The notes: a model not told the origin generated them from the letters alone. A DNA stretch of 64,000 nucleotides from Plantago major (GCA_026545765.1 CM048839.1:60633677-60697676), one strand, 5' to 3'; counted from the stretch's first letter, positions 20,166-31,350 are shown. A program made the numbers and translations.

Positions 20166-20361
20166 TTTTTGCGTCTTTTACGATGTGGGTATTTTATTTT
20201 CTCCGTGGAATTCGGTTGGACAATGGAAACCGAAAGGCGGCGTGGGATAACGCGTATCGAAAGGGTATTTTTGTAAATATGAAAAGTGTACGGAGTCGGG
20301 TCAGGATAGGTTCGGTGGAGTATCATGAAGGAATAAAAGAATAGGGAGCGCAAACATTGAT

Positions 20362-20480
20362 GGGTGCGATCATACCAGTAGTAATGCACCGGATCCCATC
20401 AGAACTCCGAAGTTAAGCGTGCTTGGGCGAAAGTAGTACTAGGATGGGTGACCCCCTGGGAAGTCCTCGTGTTGCACCCT
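20362..20480 (+). rRNA. 5S rRNA: 5S rRNA copy 7
   Basis: Same changes as copy 1 (C18T, C20G, G70A). Confidence 0.9.
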
Positions 20481-20680
20481 TTTTTGCGTCTTTTACGATG
20501 TGGGTATTTTATTTTCTCCGCTGAATTCGGTTGGACAATGGAAACCGAAAGGCGGCGTGGGATGACTGACGCGTGTCGAAAGGGTATTTTTGTAAATATG
20601 AAAAGTGTACGGAGTCGGGTCAGGATCGGTTCGGTAGAGTATCATGAAGGAATAAAAGAATAGGGAGCGCAAACACTGAT

Positions 20681-20799
20681 GGGTGCGATCATACCAGCAC
20701 TAATGCACCGGATCCCATCAGAACTCCGAAGTTAAGCGTGCTTGGGCGAGAGTAGTACTAGGATGGGTGACCCCCTGGGAAGTGCTCGTGTTGCACCAC
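20681..20799 (+). rRNA. 5S rRNA: 5S rRNA copy 8
   Basis: Consensus except AAGTGC and a 3' end reading CACCACA, which weakens the terminal stem. Confidence 0.92.
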
Positions 20800-20995
20800 A
20801 TTTTGCGTCTTTTTCGATATGGGTATTTTATTCTCTCCGCGTAATTCGGTTGGACAATGGAAACCGAAAGGCGGTGTGGGATGACGCGTGTCGAAAGGGT
20901 ATTTTTGTAAATATGAAAAGTGTACGGAGTCGGGTCAGGATCGGTTCGGTGGAGGATCATGAAGGAATAAAAGAATAGGGAGCGCAAACACTGAT

Positions 20996-21114
20996 GGGTG
21001 CGATCATACCAGCACTAATGCACCGGATCCCATCAGAACTCCGAAGTTAAGCGTGCTTGGGCGAAAGTAGTACTAGGATGGGTGACCCCCTGGGAATTCC
21101 TCGTGTTGCACCCC
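20996..21114 (+). rRNA. 5S rRNA: 5S rRNA copy 9
   Basis: G70A and G102T only. Confidence 0.94.
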
Positions 21115-21310
21115 TTTTTGCGTCTTTTACGATGTGGGTATTTTATTTTCTCCGCGGAATTCGGTTGGACAATGGAAACCGAAAGGCGGCGTGGGATGAC
21201 ACGTGTCGAAAGGGTATTTTTGTAAATATGAAAAGTGTACGGATTCGGGTCAGGATCGGTTTGGTGGAGTATCATGAAGGAATAAAAGAATAGGGAGCGC
21301 AGACACTGAT

Positions 21311-21429
21311 AGGTGCGATCATACCAGCACTAATGCACCGGATCCCATCAGAACTCCGAAGTTATGCATGCTTGGGCGAGAGTAGTACTGGGATGGGTGA
21401 CCCCCTGGGAATTCCTCGTGTTGCACCCT
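21311..21429 (+). rRNA. 5S rRNA: 5S rRNA copy 10
   Basis: G1A, A55T, G58A, A80G, G102T. Confidence 0.88.
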
Positions 21430-21625
21430 TTTTTGCGTCTTTTACGATGTGGGTATTTTATTTTCTCCGCTGAATTCGGTTGGACAATGGAAACCGAAAG
21501 GCGGCGTGGGATGACACGTGTCGAAAGGGTATTTTTGTAAATATGAAAAGTGTACGGAGTCGGGTCAGGATCGGTTTGGTGGAGTATCATGAAGGAATAA
21601 AAGAATAGGGAGCGCAAACACTGAT

Positions 21626-21744
21626 AGGTGCGATCATACCAGCACTAATGCACCGGATCCCATCAGAACTCCGAAGTTAAGCGTGCTTGGGCGAAAGTAG
21701 TACTAGGATGGGTGACCCCCTGGGAATTCCTCGTGTTGCACCCT
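21626..21744 (+). rRNA. 5S rRNA: 5S rRNA copy 11
   Basis: G1A, G70A, G102T. Confidence 0.92.
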
Positions 21745-21944
21745 TTTTTGCGTCTTTTACGATGTGGGTATTTTATTTTCTCCGCTGAATTCGGTTGGAC
21801 AATGGAAACCGAAAGGCGGCGTGGGATGACTGACGCGTGTCGAAAGGGTATTTTTGTAAATATGAAAAGTGTACGGAGTCGGGTCAGGATCGGTTCGGTA
21901 GAGTATCATGAAGGAATAAAAGAATAGGGAGCGCAAACACTGAT

Positions 21945-22063
21945 GGGTGCGATCATACCAGCACTAATGCACCGGATCCCATCAGAACTCCGAAGTTAAG
22001 CGTGCTTGGGCGAGAGTAGTACTAGGATGGGTGACCCCCTGGGAAGTCCTCGTGTTGCACCCC
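21945..22063 (+). rRNA. 5S rRNA: 5S rRNA copy 12
   Basis: Full consensus. Confidence 0.97.
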
Positions 22064-22263
22064 TTTTTGCGTCTTTTACGATGTGGGTATTTTATTTTCT
22101 CCGCGGAATTCGGTTGGACAATGGAAACCGAAAGGCGGCGTGGGATGACTGACGCGTGTCGAAAGGGTATTTTTGTAAATATGAAAAGTGTACGGAGTCG
22201 GGTCAGGATCGGTTCGGTAGAGTATCATGAAGGAATAAAAGAATAGGGAGCGCAAACACTGAT

Positions 22264-22382
22264 GGGTGCGATCATACCAGCACTAATGCACCGGATCCCA
22301 TCAGAACTCCGAAGTTAAGCGTGCTTGGGCGAGAGTAGTACTAGGATGGGTGACCCCCTGGGAAGTCCTCGTGTTGCACCAC
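22264..22382 (+). rRNA. 5S rRNA: 5S rRNA copy 13
   Basis: Consensus except the CACCACA 3' end, as in copy 8. Confidence 0.95.
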
Positions 22383-22578
22383 ATTTTGCGTCTTTTTCGA
22401 TATGGGTATTTTATTCTCTCCGCGTAATTCGGTTGGACAATGGAAACCGAAAGGCGGCGTGGGATGACGCGTGTCGAAAGGGTATTTTTGTAAATATGAA
22501 AAGTGTACGGAGTCGGGTCAGGATCGGTTCGGTGGAGGATCATGAAGGAATAAAAGAATAGGGAGCGCAAACACTGAT

Positions 22579-22697
22579 GGGTGCGATCATACCAGCACTA
22601 ATGCATCGGATCCCATCAGAACTCCGAAGTTAAGCGTGCATGGGCAAGAGTAGTACTAGGATGGGTGACCCCATGGGAAGTCCTCGTGTTGCACCCC
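22579..22697 (+). rRNA. 5S rRNA: 5S rRNA copy 14
   Basis: C28T, T62A, G67A, C95A. Confidence 0.88.
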
Positions 22698-22893
22698 TTT
22701 TTGCGTCTTTTACGATGTGGGTATTTTATTTTCTCCGCGGAATTCGGTTGGACAATGGAAACCGAAAGGCGGCGTGGGATGACACGTGTCGAAAGGGTAT
22801 TTTTGTAAATATGAAAAGTGTACGGATTCGGGTCAGGATCGGTTTGGTGGAGTATCATGAAGGAATAAAAGAATAGGGAGCGCGAACAATGAT

Positions 22894-23012
22894 GGGTGCG
22901 ATCATACCAGCACTAATGCACCGGATCCCATCAGAACTCCGAAGTTAAGCGTGCTTGGGCGAAAGTAGTACTAGGATGGGTGACCCCCTGGGAATTCCTC
23001 GTGTTGCACCCT
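22894..23012 (+). rRNA. 5S rRNA: 5S rRNA copy 15
   Basis: G70A, G102T. Confidence 0.94.
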
Positions 23013-23212
23013 TTTTTGCGTCTTTTACGATGTGGGTATTTTATTTTCTCCGCTGAATTCGGTTGGACAATGGAAACCGAAAGGCTGCGTGGGATGACTG
23101 ACGCGTGTCCAAAGGGTATTTTTGTAAATATGAAAAGTGTACGGAGTCGGGTCAGGATCGGTTCGGTAGAGTATCATGAAGGAATAAAAGAATAGGGAGC
23201 GCAAACACTGAT

Positions 23213-23331
23213 GGGTGCGATCATACCAGCACTAATTCAACGGATCCCATCAGAACTCCGAAGTTATGCGTGCTTGGGCGAGAGTAGTACTAGGATCGGT
23301 GACCCCCTGGGAAGTCCTCGTGTTGCACCCC
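23213..23331 (+). rRNA. 5S rRNA: 5S rRNA copy 16
   Basis: G25T, C28A, A55T; GGATCGGTGA in the C box. Confidence 0.88.
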
Positions 23332-23527
23332 TTTTTGCGTCTTTTACGATGTGGGTATTTTATTTTCTCCGCGGAATTCGGTTGGTCAATGGAAACCGAA
23401 AGGCGACGTGGGATACCGCGTATCGAAAGGGTATTTTTGTAAATATGAAAAGTGTACGGAGTCGGGTCAGGATCGGTTCGGTGGAGTATCATGAAGGAAT
23501 AAAAGAATAGGGAGCGCAAACATTGAT

Positions 23528-23646
23528 GGGTGCGATCATAGCAGTAGTAATGCACCGGATCCCATCAGAACTCCGAAGTTAAGGGTGCTTGGGCGAAAGT
23601 AGTACTAGGATGGGTGACCCCCTGGGAAGTCCTCGTGTTGCACCCT
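23528..23646 (+). rRNA. 5S rRNA: 5S rRNA copy 17
   Basis: C14G, C18T, C20G, C57G, G70A. Confidence 0.87.
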
Positions 23647-23846
23647 TTTTTGCGTCTTTTACGATGTGGGTATTTTATTTTCTCCGCTGAATTCGGTTGG
23701 ACAATGGAAACCGAAAGGCGGCGTGGGATGACTGACGCGTGTCGAAAGGGTATTTTTGTAAATATGAAAAGTGTACCGAGTCGGGTCAGGATCGGTTCGT
23801 TAGAGTATCATGAAGGAATAAAAGAATAGGGAGCGCAAACACTGAT

Positions 23847-23965
23847 GGGTGCGATCATACCAGCACTAATGCACCGGATCCCATCAGAACTCCGAAGTTA
23901 AGCGTGCTTGGGCGAGAGTAGTACTAGGATGGGTGACCCCCTGGGAATTCCTCGTGTTGCACCCC
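23847..23965 (+). rRNA. 5S rRNA: 5S rRNA copy 18
   Basis: G102T only. Confidence 0.95.
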
Positions 23966-24161
23966 TTTTTGCGTCTTTTTCGATATGGGTATTTTATTCT
24001 CTCCGCGTAATTCGGTTGGACAATGGAAACCGAAAGGCGGTGTGGGATGACGCGTGTCGAAAGGGTATTTTTGTAAATATGAAAAGTGTACGGAGTCGGG
24101 TCAGGATCGGTTCGGTGGAGGATCATGAAGGAATAAAAGAATAGGGAGCGCAAACACTGAT

Positions 24162-24280
24162 GGGTGCGATCATACCAGCACTAATGCACCGGATCCCATC
24201 AGAACTCCGAAGTTAAGCGTGCATGGGCAAGAGTAGTACTAGGATGGGTGACCCCATGGGAAGTCCTCGTGTTGCACCCC
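24162..24280 (+). rRNA. 5S rRNA: 5S rRNA copy 19
   Basis: T62A, G67A, C95A. Confidence 0.9.
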
Positions 24281-24476
24281 TTTTTGCGTCTTTTACGATG
24301 TGGGTATTTCATTTTCTCCGCGGAATTCGGTTGGGCAATGGAAACCGAAAGGCGGCGTGGGATGACACGTGTCGAAAGGGTATTTTTGTAAATATGAAAA
24401 GTGTACGGATTCGGGTCAGGATCGGTTTGGTGGAGTATCATGAAAGAATAAAAGAATAGGGAGCGCAGACACTGAT

Positions 24477-24595
24477 AGGTGCGATCATACCAGCACTAAT
24501 GCACCGGATCCCATCAGAACTCCGAAGTTATGCGTGCTTGGGCGAGAGTAGTACTAGGATGGGTGACCCCCTGGGAATTCCTCGTGTTGCAGCCT
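24477..24595 (+). rRNA. 5S rRNA: 5S rRNA copy 20
   Basis: G1A, A55T, G102T, C116G. Confidence 0.88.
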
Positions 24596-24795
24596 TTTTT
24601 GCGTCTTTTACGATGTGGGTATTTTATTTTCTCCGCTGAATTCGGTTGGACAATGGAAACCGAAAGGCGGCGTGGGATGACTGACGCGTGTCGAAAGGGT
24701 ATTTTTGTAAATATGAAAAGTGTACGGAGTCGGGTCAGGATCGGTTCGGTAGAGTATCATGAAGGAATAAAAGAATAGGGAGCGCAAACACTGAT

Positions 24796-24914
24796 GGGTG
24801 CGATCATACCAGCACTAATTCAACGGATCCCATCAGAACTCCGAAGTTATGCGTGCTTGGGCGAGAGTAGTACTAGGATGGGTGACCCCCTGGGAAGTCC
24901 TCGTGTTGCACCCC
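24796..24914 (+). rRNA. 5S rRNA: 5S rRNA copy 21
   Basis: G25T, C28A, A55T; C box consensus. Confidence 0.9.
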
Positions 24915-25110
24915 TTTTTGCGTCTTTTACGATGTGGGTATTTTATTTTCTCCGCGGAATTCGGTTGGACAATGGAAACCGAAAGGCGACGTGGGATACC
25001 GCGTATCGAAAGGGTATTTTTGTAAATATGAAAAGTGTACGGAGTCGGGTCAGGATCGGTTCGGTGGAGTATCATGAAGGAATAAAAGAATAGGGAGCGC
25101 AAACACTGAT

Positions 25111-25229
25111 GGGTGCGATCATACCAGCAGTAATGCACCGGATCCCATCAGAACTCCGAAGTTAAGCGTGCTTGGGCGAAAGTAGTACTAGGATGGGTGA
25201 CCCCCTGGGAAGTCCTCGTGTTGCACCCT
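25111..25229 (+). rRNA. 5S rRNA: 5S rRNA copy 22
   Basis: C20G, G70A. Confidence 0.93.
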
Positions 25230-25427
25230 TTTTTGCGTCTTTTACGATGTGGGTATTTTATTTTCTCCGCTGAATTCGGTTGGACAATGGAAACCGAAAG
25301 GCGGCGTGGGATGACTGACGCGTGTCGAAAGGGTATTTTTATAAATATGAAAAGTGTACCGAGTCGGGTCAGGATCGGTTCGGTAGAGTATCATGAAGGA
25401 ATAAAAGAATAGGGAGCGCAAACCGAT

Positions 25428-25538
25428 GGTGCGATCATACAGCACTAATGCACCGGATCCCATCAGAACTCCGAAGTTAAGCGTGCTTGGGCGAGTAGTA
25501 CTAGGATGGGGACCCACAGGAAGTACTCGTGTTGCACC
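25428..25538 (+). pseudogene. 5S rRNA copy 23, several small deletions
   Basis: 111 nt; losses at GGG, CCAGC, GAGAG and in the C box (GACCCACAGG). Lies in an indel-rich patch, so sequence error is possible. Confidence 0.75.
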
Positions 25539-25773
25539 TTTTGCGTCTTTTCGATATGGGTATTTTATTTTCTCCGTGAATTCATGGACAATGGAAACGA
25601 AAGGCGTGGGATGACGCGTGTCGAAAGGTATTTTGTAAATATGAAAAGTGGACAATGGAAACGGATGACGTGTCGAAAGGTATTTTGTAAATATGAAAAG
25701 TGTACGATTCGGTCAGGATCGGTTTGGTGGAGTATCATGAAGGAATAAAAGAATAGGGAGCGCAAACATTGAT

Positions 25774-25888
25774 GGGTGCGATCATACCAGCACTAATGCA
25801 CCGGATCCCATCAGAACTCAGAAGTTAAGCGTGCTTGGGCGAGAGTAGTACTAGGATGGGTGACCCGGGGAAGTCCTCGAGTTGCACC
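25774..25888 (+). pseudogene. 5S rRNA copy 24, C-box deletion
   Basis: 115 nt; CTCAGAAG for CTCCGAAG, and GACCCGGGGAAG in the C box. In the same indel-rich patch. Confidence 0.75.
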
Positions 25889-26072
25889 TTTTTGCGTCTT
25901 TACGATGTGGGTATTTTATTTTCTCCATGAATTCATGGACAATGGAAACCGAAAGGCGTGGGATGATGCGTGTCGAAAGGTATTTTGTAAATATGAAAAG
26001 TGTACGTCGAATTCGGATCGGTTTGGTGGAGTATCATGAAAGAATAAAAGAATAGGGAGCGCAGACACTGAT

Positions 26073-26191
26073 AGGTGCGATCATACCAGCACTAATGCAC
26101 CGGATCCCATCAGAACTCCGAAGTTAAGCGTGCTTGGGCGAGAGTAGTACTAGGATGGGTGACCCCCTGGGAAGTCCTCGTGTTGCACCCC
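26073..26191 (+). rRNA. 5S rRNA: 5S rRNA copy 25
   Basis: G1A only. Confidence 0.95.
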
Positions 26192-26384
26192 TTTTTGCGT
26201 CTTTTACGATGTGGGTATTTTATTTTCTCCGCGGAATTCGGTTGGACAATGGAAACCGAAAGGCGTGGGATGACGCGTGTCGAAAGGGTATTTTTGTAAA
26301 TATGAAAAGTGTACGGAGTCGGGTCGGGATCGGTTCGGTGGAGTATCATGAAGGAATAAAAGAATAGGAAGCGCAAACACTGAT

Positions 26385-26503
26385 GGGTGCGATCATACCA
26401 GCACTAATGCACCGGATCCCATCAGAACTCCGAAGTTAAGCGTGCTTGGGCGAGTGTAGTACTAGGATGGGTGACCCCCTGGGAAGTCCTCGTGTTGCAC
26501 CCC
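26385..26503 (+). rRNA. 5S rRNA: 5S rRNA copy 26
   Basis: A71T only. Confidence 0.96.
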
Positions 26504-26697
26504 TTTTTGCGTCTTTTACGATGTGGGTATTTTATTTTCTCCGCGGAATTCGGTTGGACAATGGAAACCGAAAGGCGGCGTGGGATGACGCGTGTCGAAA
26601 GGGTATTTTTGTAAATATGAAAAGTGTACGGAGTCGGGTCAGGATCGGTTCGGTGGAGTATCATGAAGGAATAAAAGAATAGGAAGCAAACATTGAT

Positions 26698-26807
26698 GGT
26701 GCGATCATACAAGACTAATGCACCGGATCCCATCGTAACTCGGTTAAGCGTGCTTGGCGAGTAGTACTAGGATGGGTGACCCCCTGGAAGTTCTCGTGTT
26801 GCACCCC
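26698..26807 (+). pseudogene. 5S rRNA copy 27, indels
   Basis: 110 nt; GG start, ATACAAGAC, ATCGTAACTCGG, and one G lost in the C box. Confidence 0.75.
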
Positions 26808-26972
26808 TTTTTGCGTCTTTTACGATGTGGGTATTTTATTTTCTCCGCGGAATTCGGTTGGACAATGGAAACCGAAAGGCGGCGTGGGATGACGCGTGTC
26901 GAAAGGGTATTTTTGTAAATATGAAAAGTGTACGGAGTCGGGTCAGGATCGGTTCGGTGGAGTATCATGAAG

Positions 26973-27003
26973 GAATAAAAGAATAGGGAGCGCAAACACT
27001 GAT
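26973..27003 (+). promoter_or_regulatory. representative upstream promoter of a 5S gene
   Basis: An A/T-rich block AATAAAAGAATA covers about -30 to -19, GC stands at -12/-11, and the base at -1 is T. Plant 5S promoters typically have a TATA-like block near -28, GC at -12 and C at -1, so only the -1 base departs. The block is nearly invariant in the array; many right-hand units read AATAGGAAGCGC in place of AATAGGGAGCGC. Confidence 0.75.
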
Positions 27004-27122
27004 GGGTGCGATCATACCAGCACTAATGCACCGGATCCCATCAGAACTCCGAAGTTAAGCGTGCTTGGGCGAGAGTAGTACTAGGATGGGTGACCCCCTG
27101 GGAAGTCCTCGTGTTGCACCCC
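27004..27122 (+). rRNA. 5S rRNA: 5S rRNA copy 28 (reference consensus)
   Basis: Perfect consensus of the array. 5S rRNA is a component of the large ribosomal subunit, transcribed by RNA polymerase III from the internal A box, intermediate element and C box, all intact here. The ends GGGTGC and GCACCC pair to form helix I. Upstream AT block, GC at -12 and the T5 terminator are all present. Confidence 0.98.
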
Positions 27123-27127
27123 TTTTT
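27123..27127 (+). terminator. representative Pol III terminator (T5)
   Basis: Five T's directly follow the gene, with a second T4 8 bp farther. This is the usual RNA polymerase III stop signal and is present in nearly all units. Confidence 0.8.
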
Positions 27128-27318
27128 GCGTCTTTTACGACTTGGGTATTTTATTTTCTCCGCGGAATTCGGTTGGACAATGGAAACCGAAAGGCGGCGT
27201 GGGATGACGCGTGTCGAAAGGGTATTTTTGTAAATATGAAAAGTGTACGGAGTCGGGTCAGGATCGGTTCGGTGGAGTATCATGAAGGAATAAAAGAATA
27301 GGGAGCGCAGACACTGAT

Positions 27319-27437
27319 GGGTGCGATCATACCAGCACTAATGCACCGGATCCCATCAGAACTCCGAAGTTAAGCGTGCTTGGGCGAGAGTAGTACTAGG
27401 ATGGGTGACCCCCTGGGAAGTCCTCGTGTTGCACCCC
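27319..27437 (+). rRNA. 5S rRNA: 5S rRNA copy 29
   Basis: Full consensus. Confidence 0.97.
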
Positions 27438-27627
27438 TTTTTGCGTCTTTTACGATGTGGGTATTTTATTTTCTCCGCGGAATTCGGTTGGACAATGGAA
27501 ACCGAAAGGCGTCGGATGACGACGTGTCGAAAGGTATTTTGTAAATATGAAAAGTGTACGAGTCGGTCGATCGATTGTTGGTGGAGTATCATGAAGGAAT
27601 AAAAGAATAGGGAGCGCAAACACTGAT

Positions 27628-27738
27628 GGGTGCGATCATACCAACACTAATGCACCGGATCCCATCAGAACTCGAAGTTAAGCGTGCATGGCGAGTAGTA
27701 CTAGGATGGGTGACCCCAGGAAGTCCTCGTGTTGCACC
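27628..27738 (+). pseudogene. 5S rRNA copy 30, indels
   Basis: 111 nt; CCAACAC, CTCGAAG, CATGGCGAGTAG, and a shortened C box. Confidence 0.75.
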
Positions 27739-27931
27739 TTTTTGCGTCTTTACGATGTGGGTATTTTATTTTCTCCATGAATTGGTTGGACAATGGAAAC
27801 CGAAAGGCGGCGTGGGATGACGCGTGTCGAAAGGGTATTTTTGTAAATATGAAAAGTGTACCGAGTCGGGTCAGGATCGGTTCGGTAGAGTATCATGAAG
27901 GAATAAAAGAATAGGGAGCGCAAACACTGAT

Positions 27932-28051
27932 GGGTGCGATCATACCAAAGACTAATGCATCGGATCCCATCAGAACTCCGAAGTTAAGCGTGCTTGGGCG
28001 AGAGTAGTACTAGGATGGGTGACCCCCTGGGAAGTCCTCGTGTTGCACCCC
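27932..28051 (+). rRNA. 5S rRNA: 5S rRNA copy 31
   Basis: One extra base at CCAAAGAC, and C28T; A and C boxes consensus. Confidence 0.85.
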
Positions 28052-28247
28052 TTTTTGCGTCTTTTACGATGTGGGTATTTTATTTTCTCCGCGGAATTCG
28101 GTTGGACAATGGAAACCGAAAGGCGGCGTGGGATGACGCGTGTCGAAAGGGTATTTTTGTAAATATGAAAAGTGTACGGAGTCGGGTCAGGATCGGTTCG
28201 GTGGAGTATCATGAAGGAATAAAAGAATAGGGAGCGCAAACACTGAT

Positions 28248-28366
28248 GGGTGCGATCATACCAGCACTAATGCATCGGATCCCATCAGAACTCCGAAGTT
28301 AAGCGTGCATGGGCAAGAGTAGTACTAGGATGGGTGACCCCCAAAGAAGTCCTCGTGTTGCACCCC
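28248..28366 (+). rRNA. 5S rRNA: 5S rRNA copy 32
   Basis: C28T, T62A, G67A, and CCCCCAAAGAAG in the C box. Confidence 0.8.
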
Positions 28367-28565
28367 TTTTTGCGTCTTTTACGATGTGGTATTTTATTCT
28401 CTTCGCGGAATTCGGTTGGACAATGGAAACTGAAAGGCGGCGTGGGATGACTGACGCGTGTCAAAAGGGTATTTTTGTAAATATGAAATGTGTACGGAGT
28501 CTGGTCAGGATCGGTTCTGTGGAGTATCATGAAGGAATAAAAGAATAGGGAGCGCAAACACTGAT

Positions 28566-28684
28566 GGGTGCGATCATACCAGCACTAATTCAACGGATCT
28601 CATCAGAACTCCGAAGTTAAGCGTTCTTGGGCGAGAGTAGTACTAGGATGGGTGACCCCCTGGGAAGTCCTCGTGTTGCACCCC
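28566..28684 (+). rRNA. 5S rRNA: 5S rRNA copy 33
   Basis: G25T, C28A, C35T, G60T; C box consensus. Confidence 0.87.
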
Positions 28685-28880
28685 TTTTTGCGTCTTTTAC
28701 GATGTGGGTATTTTATTTTCTCCGCGGAATTCGGTTGGACAATGGAAACCGAAAGGCGGCGTGGGATGACACGTGTCGAAAGGGTATTTTTGTAAATATG
28801 AAAAGTGTACGGAGTCGGGTTAGGATCGGTTCGGTGGAGTATCATGAAGGAATAAAATAATAGGAAGCGCAAACTCTGAT

Positions 28881-28999
28881 GGGTGCGATCATACCAGCAC
28901 TAATGCATCGGATCCCATCAGAACTCCGAAGTTAAGCGTGCATGGGCGAGAGTAGTACTGGGATGGGTGACCCCCTGGGAATTCCTCGTGTTGCACCCT
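28881..28999 (+). rRNA. 5S rRNA: 5S rRNA copy 34
   Basis: C28T, T62A, A80G, G102T. Confidence 0.87.
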
Positions 29000-29187
29000 T
29001 TTTGCATCTTTTATGATGTGGGTATTTTATTTTCTCCGCTGAATTCGCATGGACAATGTAAACCGAAGGCGCGGATGACCGACGTGTCGAAAGGGTATTT
29101 TTGTAAATATGAAAAGTGTACGAGTCGGGTCGATCGGTTCGTGGAGTATCATGAAGGAATAAAAGAATAGGAAGCGCAAACTCCGAT

Positions 29188-29305
29188 GGTGCGATCATAC
29201 CAAAGACTAATTCATCGGATCCCATCGTAACTCCAAGTTAAGCGTGCTTGGGCGAGAGTAGTACTAGGATGGGTGACCCCCTGGGAAGCCCTCGTGTTGC
29301 ACCCC
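29188..29305 (+). rRNA. 5S rRNA: 5S rRNA copy 35, diverged
   Basis: GG start, CCAAAGAC, ATTCATCGG, ATCGTAAC, CTCCAAG; C box nearly consensus. Confidence 0.75.
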
Positions 29306-29502
29306 TTTTTCCGTCTTTTACGACTTGGGTATTTTATTTTTTCTCCGCGAAATTCGCATGGACAATGGAAACCGAAAGGCGGCGTCGGATGACGCGTGTC
29401 GAAAGGGTATTTTTGTATATATGAAAATTTTACGGAGTCGGTCAGGATCGATTCAGTGTAGTATCATGAAGGAATAAAAGAATAGGAAGCGCAAACACTG
29501 AT

Positions 29503-29621
29503 GGGTGCGATCCTACCAGCACTAATGCATCGGATCCCATCAGAACTCCAAAATTAAGCGTGATAGGGCGAGAGTAGTACTAGGATGGGTGTCCCCCTGG
29601 GAAGTCCTCGTGTTGCACCCC
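29503..29621 (+). rRNA. 5S rRNA: 5S rRNA copy 36, diverged
   Basis: ATCCTACC, C28T, CCAAAATT, GTGATAGGG in the A box, GGGTGTCCCCC in the C box. Confidence 0.75.
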
Positions 29622-29817
29622 TTTTTGCATCTTTTACGACTTGGGTATTTTATTTTCTCTGCGGAATTCGCATGGACAATGGAAACCGAACGGGGGCGTG
29701 GGATGACGCGTGTCGAAAGGGTATTTTTGTAAATATGAAAAGTGTATGGAGGTGGGTCAGGATCGGTTCGGTGGAGTATCATGATGGAATAAAAGAATAG
29801 GAAGCGCAAACACTGAT

Positions 29818-29931
29818 GGGTGCGATCATACCAGCACTAATGCACCGGATTCCATCCGAACTCCAAAGTTAAGCGTGCATGGGTAGAGTAGTACTAGATG
29901 GGTGACCTTGGGAAGTCCTCGTGTTGCACCC
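29818..29931 (+). pseudogene. 5S rRNA copy 37, indels
   Basis: 114 nt; ATTCCATCCG, GGGTAGAG, one base lost before GATGGG, GACCTTGGG. Confidence 0.75.
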
Positions 29932-30118
29932 TTTTGCCTTTTTTACGATTGGGTATTTTATTTTCTCGCGAATTCGCTGGACAATGGAAACCGAAAGGCG
30001 GCGTGGGATGACGCGTGTCGAAAGCGTATTTTTGTAAATATGAAAAGTGTACGGAGTCGGGTTAGATCGGTTCTGGAGTATCATGAAGGAATAAAAGAAT
30101 AGGAAGCGCAAACTCGAT

Positions 30119-30228
30119 GGTGCGATCATACCAAAGACTAATGCACGGATCCCATCGAACTCCGTTAAGCGTTGGCGAGAGTAGTACTAGGATGGGTGAA
30201 CCCTTGGGAAGTCCTCGTGTTGCACCCC
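30119..30228 (+). pseudogene. 5S rRNA copy 38, indels
   Basis: 110 nt; GG start, CCAAAGAC, A-box loss (CTCCGTTAAGCGTTGGCG). Confidence 0.75.
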
Positions 30229-30416
30229 TTTTTGCGTCTTTTACGATGGGTATTTTATTTTCTCCGCGGAATTCGATGGACAATGGAAACCGAAAGGCGG
30301 CCGGATGACGCGTGGTCGAAAGGGTATTTTTGTAAATATGAAAAGTGTACGAGTCGGGTCGATCGGTTCGTGGAGTATCATGAAGGAATAAAAGAATAGG
30401 AAGCGCAAACACCGAT

Positions 30417-30524
30417 GGTGCGATCATACCAAAGACTAATGCACGGATCCCATCGAACTCCAGCGTGCTTGGGCGAGTAGTACTAGGATGGGTGACCCCT
30501 TGGGAAGTCCTCGTGTTGCACCCC
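30417..30524 (+). pseudogene. 5S rRNA copy 39, indels
   Basis: 108 nt; A-box start lost (CTCCAGCGTGC), GGGCGAGTAG. Confidence 0.75.
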
Positions 30525-30720
30525 TTTTTGCGTCTTTTACGACTTGGGTATTTTATTTTCTCCGCGGAATTCGCATGGACAATGGAAACCGAAAGGCGGC
30601 GTCGGATGACGCGTGTCGAAAGGGAATTTTTGTTAATACGAAAAGTGTACGGAGTCGGGTCAGGATCGGTTCGTTGGAGTATCATGAAGGAATAAAAGAA
30701 TAGCAAGCGCAAACTCTGAT

Positions 30721-30839
30721 GGGTGCGATCATACCAGCACTAATGCATCGGATCCCATTAGAACTCCGAAGTTAAGCATGCTTGGGCGAGAGTTGTACTA
30801 GGATGGGTGACCCCCTGGGAATTCGTCGTGTTGCAGCCC
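30721..30839 (+). rRNA. 5S rRNA: 5S rRNA copy 40
   Basis: C28T, CCATTAG, G58A, A74T, G102T, GTTGCAGCC. Confidence 0.82.
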
Positions 30840-31035
30840 TTTTTGCGTCTTTTACGACTTGGGTATTTTATTTTCTCCGCGGAATTCGCATGGACAATGG
30901 AAACCGAAAGGCGGCGTCGGATGATGCTTGTCGACAGGGTATTTTTGTAAATATGAAAAGTGTACGGAGTCGAATTAGGATCGGTTCGGTAGAGTATCAT
31001 GAAGGAATAAAAGAATAGGAAGAGCAAACACTGAT

Positions 31036-31154
31036 GGGTGCGATTATACCAGCACTAACGCACCGAATCCCATCAGAACTTTGAAGTTAAGTGTGCATGG
31101 GCGAGAGTAGTACTAGGATGGGTGACCCCCTGGGAAGTCCTCGTGTTGCACCCC
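31036..31154 (+). rRNA. 5S rRNA: 5S rRNA copy 41
   Basis: C10T, AACGCACCGAA, CTTTGAAG, C57T, T62A; C box consensus. Confidence 0.82.
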
Positions 31155-31350
31155 TTTTTGCGTCTTTTACGACTTGGGAATTTTATTTTCTCCGCGGAAT
31201 TCGCATGGACAATGGAAACCGAAAGGCGGCTTCGGATGATGCATGTCGAAAGGGTATTTTTGTAAATATGAAAAGTGTACGGAGTCGGGTCAGGATCGGT
31301 TCGTTGGAGTATCATGAAGGAATAAAAGAATAGGAAGCGCAAACTCTGTT

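Larger units (their letters stand above)
20681..25538 (+). repeat. 5-unit higher-order repeat, period about 1583 bp
   Basis: Gene starts 20681, 22264, 23847 and 25428 are 1583, 1583 and 1581 bp apart. The first three are followed by the same odd spacer (TTTTTCGATATGGG, ATTCTCTCC, GCGTAATTC) found nowhere else. The four units between also repeat in order, for example the CATGGGCAAG gene at 22579 and 24162, and the TTCAACGG gene at 23213 and 24796. Confidence 0.9.
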
